Counted from the first letter of the stretch, positions 44,577 to 53,421 are shown. The stretch: DNA of 64,000 bases from Flavobacterium sp. 20NA77.7 (GCF_031326205.1 NZ_CP133721.1:1364001-1428000); one strand, 5' to 3'. Program-made: numbers and translations. Notes: generated by a model not told the origin, from the sequence alone.

Positions 44577-47048
44577 TTATTTAGTTTCTTTCTTAAAGTT
44601 AAAATCTATAGCATCTTTTACTTTTTGATGAGTTATAGCTACATCAATTACTTCCTTCATGGTATCGACATAATGAAAGGTAAGTCCTTCAATATAAGAA
44701 GCCTTAATTTCTTCAATGTCTCTCTTATTCTCTTTACACAAAATAATTTCTTTAATATTAGCTCGCTTAGCGGCTAGTATTTTTTCTTTAATACCACCCA
44801 CGGGTAACACTTTTCCTCTCAAGGTAATTTCACCTGTCATGGCAATAGATTTTTTTACGCGTTTTTGGGTAAAGCTAGAAACCATTGACGTAAGCATTGC
44901 AATACCTGCACTTGGACCATCTTTTGGCGTTGCTCCTTCTGGGACGTGAATGTGAATGTTATAATTTTGAAGTACTTCTGAATCAATCCCAAGCAATTTT
45001 GAATTGGCTTTTATATATTCCAGGGCAATGGTAACAGATTCTTTCATTACTGTACCCAAATTTCCTGTCATGGTCATACCGCCTTTTCCTTTGGACACAA
45101 TTGACTCAATGAATAAAATATCTCCACCAACAGAAGTCCAAGCTAAACCTGTAACCACACCTGCTGTATCATTATTTTCATATTTATCACGTTCTAAACG
45201 CGGTGATTTTAATACTTCAATAATATCGGCATCAGTAACTTTAACGTTGTACGGCTCTTCCATCGCTACAGATTTGGCAGCATGACGTACCATTTCAGCT
45301 ATTTTCTTATCCAAACCACGAACACCAGATTCACGGGTGTAACCAACTACAATTTTTTCCAATTGTTTTTTTCCAATTTGCAAATCTTTGCTTGTTAAAC
45401 CGTGTTCTTTTAATTGTTTAGGCAACAAATAATTTTTAGCAATTTCAATTTTTTCTTCAATCGTATAACCTGTCATGTTTATGATTTCCATTCGATCTCT
45501 CAAAGCGGGTTGAATGGTTGACAAACTATTTGACGTGGCAATGAACATCACTTTTGATAAATCATATCCTAATTCTAAGAAATTGTCGTGAAACGAATTG
45601 TTTTGCTCAGGGTCTAAAACTTCAAGCAAAGCCGAAGAAGGATCTCCATTATGACTCATTGATAACTTATCAATTTCGTCCAACACAAAAACAGGATTTG
45701 AAGTTTTTGCTTTTTTAATACTTTGAATAATTCGCCCTGGCATAGCACCAATATACGTTTTACGATGTCCTCTTATTTCTGCCTCATCACGCAATCCTCC
45801 TAATGAAATGCGCACATATTCTCTACCTAATGCTTCTGCAATAGATTTACCAATTGAAGTTTTACCCACTCCTGGAGGTCCATATAAACACAAAATAGGT
45901 GACTTCATATCATTTCGCAATTTCAAAACTGCCAAATGTTCTATGATACGCTTTTTAACATCTTCTAACCCAAAATGGTCTCTATCTAAAATTTGTTGGG
46001 CATGTTTTAAATCAAATTTGTCTTTTGAAAACTCATTCCATGGTAATTCTAAAAATAAATCTAAGTAATTACGTTGGATTCCAAAATCTGGTGAATTAGG
46101 ATTGGTACGTTGTAATTTTGACAATTCCTTTTCAAAATACTCAGCTACTTTATTGTCCCATTTTTTAGTTTTCGCTTTTTTGCGCATTTCTTCTATTTCA
46201 GCTTCGTGCGAAACACCTCCCAGTTCTTCTTGGATTGTTTTCATTTGTTGCTGTAGGAAATATTCGCGTTGTTGTTGATCTAAATCAAAGCGAACTTTAG
46301 ATTGAATATCGTTTCTAATTTCGAGTTTTTGCAACTCTAAATTCATGTATTTCAATGTTTCTAAAGCACGTTCTTTTAAATCAATAATAGATAGTAAACG
46401 TTGCTTTTCTTCTAAATTTAAATTCATGTTAGAAGAAACAAAGTTGACTAAAAACGGACTGCTTTCAATATTTTTAATAGCAAAAGTAGCCTCGGTAGGA
46501 ATATTTGGACTTTCCTTAATAATTTGGATAGACAATTCTTTAATAGAATCAATGATGGTTTCAAATTCTTCATCATTTTTCTTAGGTCTTGTCTCCTTAT
46601 ATTCTTTTATAGTTGCTTTAAAATAAGGTTCTTCTTGAGTAAAGTTATCTATTTCAAAACGTTTTTTACCTTGTAATATTATGGTTACGTTACCGTCGGG
46701 CATTTTTAATACACGCATAATTTTGGCAACCGTACCAATATGATACACGTCATTAGGTGTTGGATCTTCAATATTTTCATCTATTTGAGCCACTACCCCA
46801 ATAACTTTTGAGCCTGCATTAGCTTCATTAATTAATTTAATAGACTTGTCCCTTCCTGCAGTAATTGGGATAACAACACCAGGAAACAATACCGTATTTC
46901 TAAGAGGTAAAATAGGCAAATCGGAAGGCAAGGCTTCATTATTCATTTCTTCTTCATCTTCAGGTGTCATTAAAGGAATTAAATCAGCTTCATTATCAAT
47001 TTCTTGTAGTGACAAATTGTCAAGCGTTAGTATTTTATGATTTGGCAT
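44577..47048 (-). CDS. lon: ATP-dependent protease Lon (endopeptidase La)
   Basis: 823 residues. The N-terminal LAN domain (about 45-245, LPILPLRNTVLFPGVVIPI) binds substrates; a coiled-coil region follows; the AAA+ module has Walker A GPPGVGKTS and Walker B VFVLDEIDKL; the protease domain carries the Ser of PKDGPSAGIAM and the Lys in GGIKEKILAAKRA, forming the Ser-Lys dyad. It degrades misfolded and regulatory proteins in the cytoplasm. An acidic N-terminal stretch of about 40 residues is longer than in E. coli Lon. Divided from porQ by a strong terminator. Confidence 0.96.
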   Translation of the reverse strand: MPNHKILTLDNLSLQEIDNEADLIPLMTPEDEEEMNNEALPSDLPILPLRNTVLFPGVVIPITAGRDKSIKLINEANAGSKVIGVVAQIDENIEDPTPNDVYHIGTVAKIMRVLKMPDGNVTIILQGKKRFEIDNFTQEEPYFKATIKEYKETRPKKNDEEFETIIDSIKELSIQIIKESPNIPTEATFAIKNIESSPFLVNFVSSNMNLNLEEKQRLLSIIDLKERALETLKYMNLELQKLEIRNDIQSKVRFDLDQQQREYFLQQQMKTIQEELGGVSHEAEIEEMRKKAKTKKWDNKVAEYFEKELSKLQRTNPNSPDFGIQRNYLDLFLELPWNEFSKDKFDLKHAQQILDRDHFGLEDVKKRIIEHLAVLKLRNDMKSPILCLYGPPGVGKTSIGKSIAEALGREYVRISLGGLRDEAEIRGHRKTYIGAMPGRIIQSIKKAKTSNPVFVLDEIDKLSMSHNGDPSSALLEVLDPEQNNSFHDNFLELGYDLSKVMFIATSNSLSTIQPALRDRMEIINMTGYTIEEKIEIAKNYLLPKQLKEHGLTSKDLQIGKKQLEKIVVGYTRESGVRGLDKKIAEMVRHAAKSVAMEEPYNVKVTDADIIEVLKSPRLERDKYENNDTAGVVTGLAWTSVGGDILFIESIVSKGKGGMTMTGNLGTVMKESVTIALEYIKANSKLLGIDSEVLQNYNIHIHVPEGATPKDGPSAGIAMLTSMVSSFTQKRVKKSIAMTGEITLRGKVLPVGGIKEKILAAKRANIKEIILCKENKRDIEEIKASYIEGLTFHYVDTMKEVIDVAITHQKVKDAIDFNFKKETK

Positions 47049-47192
47049 AGTTATAAATAAGTCATTATGTCATTAAAAAAGGATTATTCCCTTTAAATTT
47101 CTACTGAAATGCGAGTATAATGTAATCGCTAGTTGTTATTTTTAGAAGGAATTCCCCACGTTATAGTCAAGTATTGTGCCATAGTTAAACAC

Positions 47193-48497
47193 TTAATGCG
47201 TTTCTTTTTGATTTTGTAAAAGCTTATACAACAAGAAAGCGCCTAAAGCAAAGAACAGAATTAAAAATAAAATAGCATTTTGCATTTTACCTGTAATATC
47301 AGCAATGAAACCATAGGTAAACATACCTATTACAATACCTATTTTTTCCGAAACATCGTAAAAACTAAAAAAAGAGGTCGTATCAACCACATCATTAGGT
47401 ATTAATTTTGAATACGTCGAACGTGATAAAGATTGAATACCTCCCATTATTAAACCCACGCAACAAGCAGCAATATAAAAATCCATAGGTGTAGAAATAA
47501 AATAAGCATCAATACAAATCAGTATCCACAATATATTAAGAACGAATAACACCTTAATGTTTCCAAAATAAGTTGAAGCTTTACTTGTAAGATAGGCTCC
47601 CAAAACTGCAATCAATTGAATAAGTAATATACTGCCTATTAATCCTGAAGTTCGTGCAGATGGGCTACCCCAATCTACTTCTTTCTCCCCAAAATAAGCC
47701 GCAATAATCATAATAGTTTGTACGGCCATACTATACACAAAAAATGCCCGCAAATAGCGTTTCAATACAGCAAGCGTTTGAATATGTTTCCATACTTTTT
47801 GCAATTCTCTAAAACCTTTAAACACAATATCTTTATGTATTTTTTTACCTGTCTTTTGATTGGGTAAATAATAATACGTGTATTGACTAAATCCCAGCCA
47901 CCAAATACCTACTAATACAAACGAATACTTCATCATTTGCATTTTTGAATCATCAGGCACAAGCATTACCATAGCCAAATTAATTACTAATAAAATAACA
48001 CTGCCCACATAGCCCAAACTGTAACCCCTTGCCGAAATACTATCTTGCTTTTCTTTAAGTGCTATATCGGGTAAATAGGAATTATAAAACACTAAACTTC
48101 CCCAATACCCAATCAAGGCTAATGTGTAACAACACAACCCAAAATACAAATTATGTAAATCAAAAAAATAGAGCAACATACATGAAGCAGCTCCTAAGTA
48201 GCAAAAAAATTTCATAAAAAACATCTTATTACCCATATAATCTGCTATACCAGAAAGCAAAGGCGACATAAAGGCAATAACTATAAATCCGAAAGCTGTA
48301 ACATAACTAATGATGGTTTCTCCTGATTTTTGGCTTCCAAAAAAGGAAATCGTTTCTATATTTTTTTGTCTAAATAATTGACCAAAAAACAGCGGAAAAA
48401 TAGATGAGGATATTACTAATGCATACACAGAATTTGCCCAGTCATAAAACGCCCAAGCCCATAGCACTTTTGAATTCCCTTTTTTTATTGCCAGCAT
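47193..48497 (-). CDS. MFS transporter of the UMF1/Atg22-like type
   Basis: 434 residues with about twelve membrane segments. The N-terminal motif SKVLWAWAFYDWANSVYALVI-like start (WAFYDWANS) is diagnostic of the UMF1 family, related to yeast Atg22. Later landmarks are GYWGSLVFYNSYLPDIA and GGIQSLSRSTYSKLIP, the latter the loop in the second half. Substrates of bacterial UMF1 proteins are unknown; amino acids are suggested by the yeast relative. It lies between lon and the M48 gene in the same direction, with a terminator separating it from the latter. Confidence 0.88.
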   Translation of the reverse strand: MLAIKKGNSKVLWAWAFYDWANSVYALVISSSIFPLFFGQLFRQKNIETISFFGSQKSGETIISYVTAFGFIVIAFMSPLLSGIADYMGNKMFFMKFFCYLGAASCMLLYFFDLHNLYFGLCCYTLALIGYWGSLVFYNSYLPDIALKEKQDSISARGYSLGYVGSVILLVINLAMVMLVPDDSKMQMMKYSFVLVGIWWLGFSQYTYYYLPNQKTGKKIHKDIVFKGFRELQKVWKHIQTLAVLKRYLRAFFVYSMAVQTIMIIAAYFGEKEVDWGSPSARTSGLIGSILLIQLIAVLGAYLTSKASTYFGNIKVLFVLNILWILICIDAYFISTPMDFYIAACCVGLIMGGIQSLSRSTYSKLIPNDVVDTTSFFSFYDVSEKIGIVIGMFTYGFIADITGKMQNAILFLILFFALGAFLLYKLLQNQKETH

Positions 48498-48513
48498 AAT
48501 TTTCTTTTTAAAA

Positions 48514-48540
48514 TAAAAAATCCCGATAAAATCGGGACTA
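48514..48540 (-). terminator. Terminator of the M48 metallopeptidase gene
   Basis: TCCCGAT pairs with ATCGGGA around AAA, followed leftward by a T-rich run. Same stem sequence as the terminator at 2151-2186. Confidence 0.8.
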
Positions 48541-48560
48541 AATATACTATTTTTTAAGAA

Positions 48561-49376
48561 CTAATTAAATGTTACACCAAATTTAGCCGCTTCCGCTTTT
48601 GCTTGAGGTAATAACGCTTGTAATTCTTTGATTCGCGTTTCATTGCTTGGATGCGTAGATAAAAATTCGGGTGGCGTTTTACCCTCTGATAAAGCAGACA
48701 TTCGTTCCCATAGTTTCACCGCATTGTCAGGATTGTAACCTGCAATAGCCATAAGAGTAAGCCCAATCATATCTGCTTCACTTTCATGTGCCCGACTAAA
48801 GGGTAGTATACCACCTACAGTGGAAGCAGCTCCATACGCTTGCATGGCTTCATTTTGATATTTAGGTGCATATTTTTCGGCGGCTAAAGCTGCCCCAACC
48901 GCACCTACTTGTTGCAATAAACCAGCACTCATACGTTGTTGTCCATGATTGGCTAATGCATGTGCTACTTCATGCCCCATAACTGCCGCGATACCCGCGT
49001 CATCTTTACAAACAGGTAAAATTCCTGTATAGAATACAATTTTTCCTCCTGGCATACACCACGCATTCAACTCTTTACTTTCTACTAAATTGTATTCCCA
49101 CTTGTACTCATTTAAATAAGTAGGATACCCATTTGCGGTCAAATATTTTTCAGCAGCAGCTTTAATTTTCATCCCTATTGTTTCTATTCTTTTAGCATCA
49201 GTAGTTCCTTTGATTACTTTATTTTCAGCTAAAAACTGAGAATATTGCTGAAAGGCTGATGGGAATAATTGATTATTGGGTACAAATGCCATCGTTTTTT
49301 TTCCAGTAAAGGGATTTTTCGCACAACTCATTGCGAGTACAACTACAAATAATCCTATTTTATAACTTAACTTCAT
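48561..49376 (-). CDS. M48 family zinc metallopeptidase, lipoprotein
   Basis: 271 residues. The N-terminus MKLSYKIGLFVVVLAMSCAKNPFTG has a lipobox-like AMSC and the typical NPFTGKK of outer-membrane M48 (LoiP/BepA-like) proteins. The zinc site is HEVAHALANHG, followed by the third ligand in RAHESEADMIGL (Glu of ESEAD). It probably degrades misfolded envelope proteins. It is divergent from the hydrolase gene at 49477 and ends at its own terminator. Confidence 0.9.
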   Translation of the reverse strand: MKLSYKIGLFVVVLAMSCAKNPFTGKKTMAFVPNNQLFPSAFQQYSQFLAENKVIKGTTDAKRIETIGMKIKAAAEKYLTANGYPTYLNEYKWEYNLVESKELNAWCMPGGKIVFYTGILPVCKDDAGIAAVMGHEVAHALANHGQQRMSAGLLQQVGAVGAALAAEKYAPKYQNEAMQAYGAASTVGGILPFSRAHESEADMIGLTLMAIAGYNPDNAVKLWERMSALSEGKTPPEFLSTHPSNETRIKELQALLPQAKAEAAKFGVTFN

Positions 49377-49455
49377 AACGTATGTTTTAGCATTAAAAAT
49401 TGTAAATTTAACATTATTACCTACAAAATCCGTACCATTAGCGGTATAATTTTCC

Positions 49456-49463
49456 TAAATTTG
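49456..49463 (+). promoter_or_regulatory. -7 box of the hydrolase gene at 49477
   Basis: TAAATTTG, matching TAnnTTTG, 13 bp before the ATG, implying an almost leaderless message. Confidence 0.55.
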
Positions 49464-49476
49464 TAAAAAAATTAAT

Positions 49477-50337
49477 ATGTCGAAAAATAAACATAAAGAT
49501 CAAATCAAAATTCCGTTTTTTATTATTCTGATTGCCAAAATATTATATTTTTTCTCAATCAAATGGGCTGAAAAATTTGCCCGAAAATTATTTATCACAC
49601 CTATAAAGCACAAAGCCCCAAAAAGAGAACATCACATGGAGGCAACTGCTCTACAAACAAGATTATTTATTAAAAGCATTCAAAAAGAAATTGTTGTATA
49701 TGAATACGGACAAGCTACTAAAAAAGTATTATTAATTCACGGATGGTCTGGCAGAGGTACACAATTGGTTAAAATTGCAGATGAATTAATAAGCCTTGGT
49801 TTTTCAACGGTTAGTTTTGATGCGCCAGCCCATGGAAAATCGGGAACTAAAACAACTATCATGCTTGAATTTATTAGTAGCATACTTGAACTGGAAAAGA
49901 AATATGGTCCGTTTGAATTTGCTGTAGCACACTCACTAGGCGCCATGTCTTTATTAAACGCAGTTAAACAAGGTTTTCAAATTAAAAAAGGTGTGCTTAT
50001 AGGTAGTGGTAATAGTGTTGATAAAATTGTAGCTGATTTTATTTCAAAATTAAAACTTCCTGCAAAAGTAGGCGAACAAATGAAACGCGAATTTGAGAAA
50101 AAATACCACGCCAAAATGGAAGACTATGCAGGATACATAGCCGCTAAAGAGGTAAAAACACCTATGCTTGTTATTCATGACAAACAGGATTATGAAGTGC
50201 CTGTAGATGCTGCGTATGGAATTGCCGAAAATTTAGAAAACCACCAACTTATCATTACCGAAGGATTAGGACACAGAAAAATATTGGGCGATGCAAAAGT
50301 TATTCAACATATTACGTCTTTTTTAGTTAATAACTAA
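49477..50337 (+). CDS. Alpha/beta hydrolase, cytoplasmic or membrane-associated
   Basis: 286 residues. A hydrophobic stretch at about residues 11-30 (FFIILIAKILYFFSIKWAEKF) may associate with the membrane. The hydrolase core has LIHGWSGRGTQL (oxyanion region), FDAPAHGKSGT and the nucleophile elbow VAHSLGAMSLL, with Asp in IHDKQDYEVPV and the catalytic His in LGHRKILGD. Substrate not predictable; esterase or lipase-like activity is likely. It precedes the transketolase genes by 56 bp but has its own promoter. Confidence 0.82.
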   Translation: MSKNKHKDQIKIPFFIILIAKILYFFSIKWAEKFARKLFITPIKHKAPKREHHMEATALQTRLFIKSIQKEIVVYEYGQATKKVLLIHGWSGRGTQLVKIADELISLGFSTVSFDAPAHGKSGTKTTIMLEFISSILELEKKYGPFEFAVAHSLGAMSLLNAVKQGFQIKKGVLIGSGNSVDKIVADFISKLKLPAKVGEQMKREFEKKYHAKMEDYAGYIAAKEVKTPMLVIHDKQDYEVPVDAAYGIAENLENHQLIITEGLGHRKILGDAKVIQHITSFLVNN

Positions 50338-50372
50338 AGGTAAATTCCTTTTCAAAAACAAACTATTCATCT

Positions 50373-50380
50373 TATTTTTG
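50373..50380 (+). promoter_or_regulatory. -7 box of the first transketolase gene
   Basis: TATTTTTG (TAnnTTTG), 13 bp before the ATG. Confidence 0.55.
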
Positions 50381-50393
50381 CAAAAAAAACAAC

Positions 50394-51242
50394 ATGACAC
50401 AACAAATTTCGTACTTAGAAGACTTGACTACACAAGTTAGAAGAGACATTTTAAGAATGGTACACGCTGTAAATTCAGGTCATCCTGGAGGCTCATTAGG
50501 CTGTGCCGAATTTTTAGTAACGTTATACCAACACCTGATGGATCGAAAAGAAGGTTTTGATATGAACGGAACAAATGAAGATATTTTCTTTTTATCAAAT
50601 GGGCACATCTCCCCTGTTTTTTACAGTGTATTAGCAAGAAGTGGTTATTTTTCTGTTGCCGAATTGGCTACCTTTAGAAAATTGAACACCCGTTTACAAG
50701 GTCACCCTACCACGCATGAAGGCTTAGAAGGCATTCGCATGGCGTCAGGTTCTCTTGGACAAGGTTTGTCAGTTGCTATAGGGGCTGCGCAGGCTAAAAA
50801 ACTAAATAAAGACAACCATCTTGTATATGTATTAACGGGTGATGGCGAATTACAAGAAGGACAAAACTGGGAAGCCATTATGTATGCTTCTGCAAAAAAT
50901 ATAGACAATCTAATAGCTGTTGTAGATTATAACGGACAACAAATTGATGGAGCTACAAAAGATGTCGTTTCACTAGGTAACGTAAGAGCAAAATTTGAAG
51001 CCTTTGATTGGGACGTTTTAGAAATAAAAGAAGGCAATCAAATTGCGGCAATTATTGAGGGAATGACTCAGGCTAAAGCAAAAACAGGAAAAAGAAAACC
51101 TGTTTGCGTATTGTTACACACGGTTATGGGACATGGGGTTGATTTTATGATGCATACACATGCATGGCATGGAAAAGCGCCTAATGACGAACAATTAGCA
51201 AATGCTTTAGCGCAAAATCCTGAAACTTTAGGTGATTATTAA
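50394..51242 (+). CDS. Transketolase, N-terminal (thiamine diphosphate pyrophosphate-binding) subunit
   Basis: 282 residues, corresponding to the first domain of one-chain transketolase. VNSGHPGGSLGCAEFL and the TPP-phosphate/Mg motif GDGELQEGQNWEA...DYNGQQIDG are intact. HLGH-type ends are seen (THAWHGKAPND). Transketolase moves two-carbon units between sugar phosphates in the non-oxidative pentose phosphate pathway. The pyrimidine-binding and C-terminal domains are encoded separately 266 bp downstream. Two-gene transketolases are normal in flavobacteria, so this is not a broken gene. A repeat-filled gap separates the two. Confidence 0.92.
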   Translation: MTQQISYLEDLTTQVRRDILRMVHAVNSGHPGGSLGCAEFLVTLYQHLMDRKEGFDMNGTNEDIFFLSNGHISPVFYSVLARSGYFSVAELATFRKLNTRLQGHPTTHEGLEGIRMASGSLGQGLSVAIGAAQAKKLNKDNHLVYVLTGDGELQEGQNWEAIMYASAKNIDNLIAVVDYNGQQIDGATKDVVSLGNVRAKFEAFDWDVLEIKEGNQIAAIIEGMTQAKAKTGKRKPVCVLLHTVMGHGVDFMMHTHAWHGKAPNDEQLANALAQNPETLGDY

Positions 51243-51243
51243 C

Positions 51244-51295
51244 TAGTAATTAGTGATTAGTGATTAGTAAAAAGTAATTAGTGAAAAGTGATTAG
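51244..51295 (+). repeat. Heptamer array behind the first transketolase gene
   Basis: One base behind the TAA come TAGTAAT, TAGTGAT, TAGTGAT, TAGTAAA, AAGTAAT, TAGTGAA, AAGTGAT, TAG. In the frame TRAWWAG the units are TAATTAG, TGATTAG, TGATTAG, TAAAAAG, TAATTAG, TGAAAAG, TGATTAG. Stop triplets appear in each frame. Confidence 0.85.
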
Positions 51296-51328
51296 GTATT
51301 GTTAATCAAGTGCTCAAAAAAGTAGAGT

Positions 51329-51508
51329 TAAACTTGACCCGAGGCAAAGCCGAACGGAGCGAAGCTAAACTCTTAAACTCTTAAACTTGACCCGAGGCGT
51401 AGCCGAACGGAGCGAAGCTAAACTTTGAAACTCTTAAACTTGACCCGAGGCGTAGCCGAACGGAGCGAAGCTAAACTTTGAAACTTTGAAACTCTAAAAC
51501 AACACAAC
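51329..51508. repeat. Three-copy 43-bp GC-rich minisatellite with AAACTCTT/AAACTTTG linkers
   Basis: Copies at 51329-51371, 51382-51424 and 51435-51477 share TAAACTTGACCCGAGGC and GAACGGAGCGAAGCTAAACT; only two bases differ (AA against GT in the middle of copy one). The spacing is exactly 53 bp. Linkers are octamers AAACTCTT and AAACTTTG repeated up to three times, ending 20 bp before the ATG of the second transketolase gene. Confidence 0.85.
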
Positions 51509-52462
51509 ATGAAAAAATACGAAAATACAGGAAGTAAAGATACCCGTTCAGGATTTGGTGCAGGAATGACCGAATTAGGACAACAGAACGAAAACGTCGT
51601 AGCATTATGTGCCGACTTAATTGGTTCTTTGAAATTTGACGATTTCAAAAAAAATCATCCAGAACGTTTTTTCCAAATTGGAATTGCAGAAGCTAATATG
51701 ATAGGAATCGCTGCTGGTTTAACTATAGGAGGTAAAATTCCGTTTACAGGAACATTTGCAAACTTCTCTACAGGGAGAGTGTATGACCAAATTCGTCAAT
51801 CTGTAGCCTATTCAGATAAAAATGTAAAAATTTGTGCTTCTCACGCTGGGTTAACCTTAGGCGAAGACGGAGCTACACACCAAATCTTAGAAGATATAGG
51901 TTTGATGAAAATGTTACCTGGCATGACTGTCATTAATACCTGCGATTACAACCAAACGAAAGCAGCAACTATTGCATTAGCTGCTCATCACGGCCCTGCT
52001 TATTTGCGTTTTGGTCGTCCGGTAGTGCCTAACTTTATGCCTGCTGACGAACCTTTCGTAATTGGAAAAGCCATTGTCTTACAAGAAGGAACAGATGTAA
52101 CGATACTAGCAACAGGCCATTTAGTATGGGAAGCGCTTATTGCTGCAGAGGCACTAGAAGCAAAAGGAATTTCGGCTGAAGTAATTAATATTCACACGAT
52201 TAAACCAATAGATGAAGAAGCGATTTTAAAATCAGTGAAGAAAACGGGTTGTGTAGTTACGGCCGAAGAACATAACATCATTGGTGGTTTAGGTGAAAGT
52301 GTTTCTAGAACATTAATTCAACATCATTTAGTGCCACAAGAATTTGTTGCGGTAAACGACAGCTTTGGAGAAAGCGGAACGCCAGACCAATTAATGGAAA
52401 AATACGGGTTAAACAGCGCTGCCATCATTGAAAAAGCAGAAAAAGTAATCAAAAGAAAGTAA
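51509..52462 (+). CDS. Transketolase, C-terminal (pyrimidine-binding) subunit
   Basis: 317 residues covering the pyrimidine-binding and C-terminal domains of transketolase. Visible motifs are RSGFGAGMTELG near the start, RFFQIGIAEANMIGIAAGL (catalytic Glu of the TPP aminopyrimidine contact), SHAGLTLGEDGATHQILEDIGLM, and AYLRFGRPVVP. The C-terminal domain starts near residue 195 (DVTILATGHLVWEAL). It pairs with the subunit encoded upstream. Expression probably depends on readthrough from the first gene across the repeat region; no TAnnTTTG box is seen between them. Confidence 0.92.
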   Translation: MKKYENTGSKDTRSGFGAGMTELGQQNENVVALCADLIGSLKFDDFKKNHPERFFQIGIAEANMIGIAAGLTIGGKIPFTGTFANFSTGRVYDQIRQSVAYSDKNVKICASHAGLTLGEDGATHQILEDIGLMKMLPGMTVINTCDYNQTKAATIALAAHHGPAYLRFGRPVVPNFMPADEPFVIGKAIVLQEGTDVTILATGHLVWEALIAAEALEAKGISAEVINIHTIKPIDEEAILKSVKKTGCVVTAEEHNIIGGLGESVSRTLIQHHLVPQEFVAVNDSFGESGTPDQLMEKYGLNSAAIIEKAEKVIKRK

Positions 52463-52483
52463 TTTTTTGTATCATTGATAAAC

Positions 52484-52520
52484 AAATGCCTGTTTCATTT
52501 TATGAGCAGGCATTTTTATT
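52484..52520 (+). terminator. Terminator of the transketolase genes
   Basis: AAATGCCTG pairs with CAGGCATTT, followed by TTATTTG; stem sequence identical to that behind pepD. Confidence 0.8.
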
Positions 52521-52540
52521 TGCTTTGCCAATACCTTTTA

Positions 52541-52587
52541 CATACACTATCCATACACTATCCATACACTATCTATACATCATCTAT
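52541..52587. repeat. 11-bp tandem repeat
   Basis: CATACACTATC occurs three times in tandem (52541-52573), then degenerates (TATACATCATC). It fills the gap behind the transketolase terminator; the rest of the gap to 52769 shows nothing else. Confidence 0.7.
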
Positions 52588-52769
52588 CTAGTAGCTCTTT
52601 ATCAACAAGCTATTAATCATCTATAACACTAAAATTTACTACCCTATAAAAACAAAAAGCATTCAACAAATTAAAAGCCCATTTGATGATTTATAAGATT
52701 TTTTATAAATTTACAATTGAAATTATGTATGATGGTTATCATAGATAAAGTAATACAAAAAAAAAAAAA

Positions 52770-53243
52770 ATGAGCGAAGAAAGAGAATTTAGAGTAATTA
52801 TTCCAGAAGAAGAATATCAAATTATAGAATTTAGACAAAAAGGGTTGCTAGGAATTGGAGTTGTAAATTTAAATTTGGTAAAATTTGAACCTAAGAAAGT
52901 ATTTTCTTGGCATTGCTCAATTATGATTGACTTTGAAAACTTTATTGAAAATGGAATGCCAACAAATGAAGATGTTTTGAAAGCGGAAAAGTTTGAAGAT
53001 TATTTAGATAAAAATATAAAAGGTGAAAATAAAGAAAAGCCAAATGCATTATTTTTAGGAAGAATTACGTGGAATAAAACTAGAGAATTAACTTGGAGAG
53101 TTTTTGATCCAGAACTAACAAATGGATTCCTGAATAAAATCATTGAAGAAAAAAATTATCCGTTTCAATTTGACTACAGAATTGACGATGATGAAGAATG
53201 GAAACTTGCAGATTGGCAATTGAAAAACATAATGAAAGAATAA
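52770..53243 (+). CDS. DUF695-like protein of unknown function
   Basis: 157 residues, acidic, no signal or membrane segment. The layout FSWHCSIMIDFENFIENGMPTNEDV, then an acidic helix (ALFLGRITWNKTRELTWRV), then YPFQFDYRIDDDEEWKLADWQ resembles DUF695 proteins, which are small cytoplasmic proteins of unknown role. Assignment is by sequence pattern only. The ATG directly follows a run of A (a 14-base slip-prone tract). The gene stands alone, and a 135-bp inverted-repeat element begins 7 bp after its stop. No obvious promoter box is seen. Confidence 0.6.
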   Translation: MSEEREFRVIIPEEEYQIIEFRQKGLLGIGVVNLNLVKFEPKKVFSWHCSIMIDFENFIENGMPTNEDVLKAEKFEDYLDKNIKGENKEKPNALFLGRITWNKTRELTWRVFDPELTNGFLNKIIEEKNYPFQFDYRIDDDEEWKLADWQLKNIMKE

Positions 53244-53250
53244 AGTACTA

Positions 53251-53385
53251 CTGCTAACAGCGGTTTCTAGCAATGGCTAGTTCAGTACTATTCCGAAAAT
53301 TCTCCGAATTTTCTAAAATAAGTTTATATTTGTTATGGCTTGGTGTTGGCTCACGCCACTACTTGTAGCCGCGAAACGTTAGCAG
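53251..53385. mobile_element. Inverted-repeat element with attC-like or MITE-like ends
   Basis: The ends CTGCTAAC and GTTAGCAG are perfect complements; inside, GTTTC (53263-) pairs with GAAAC (53373-) after an unequal spacer. Internal hairpins are CTAGC-AATG-GCTAG, GAAAATTC-TCC-GAATTTTC and GTTGGC-TCAC-GCCAC-like. The element has no ORF and starts 7 bp behind the DUF695-like gene. Such single-strand-foldable sites with 7-bp mirrored cores TGCTAAC/GTTAGCA recall integron attC sites; the length (135 bp) also suits a MITE. Confidence 0.6.
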
Positions 53386-53421
53386 AAAGTTTAGAAAATA
53401 TTTGCATAAAATCAAAAACAA

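Noticed and set aside
50394..52462. Transketolase gene broken by repeat insertion
   Set aside because: Each half has its own start and stop and complete domains, and two-subunit transketolases are normal in this group.
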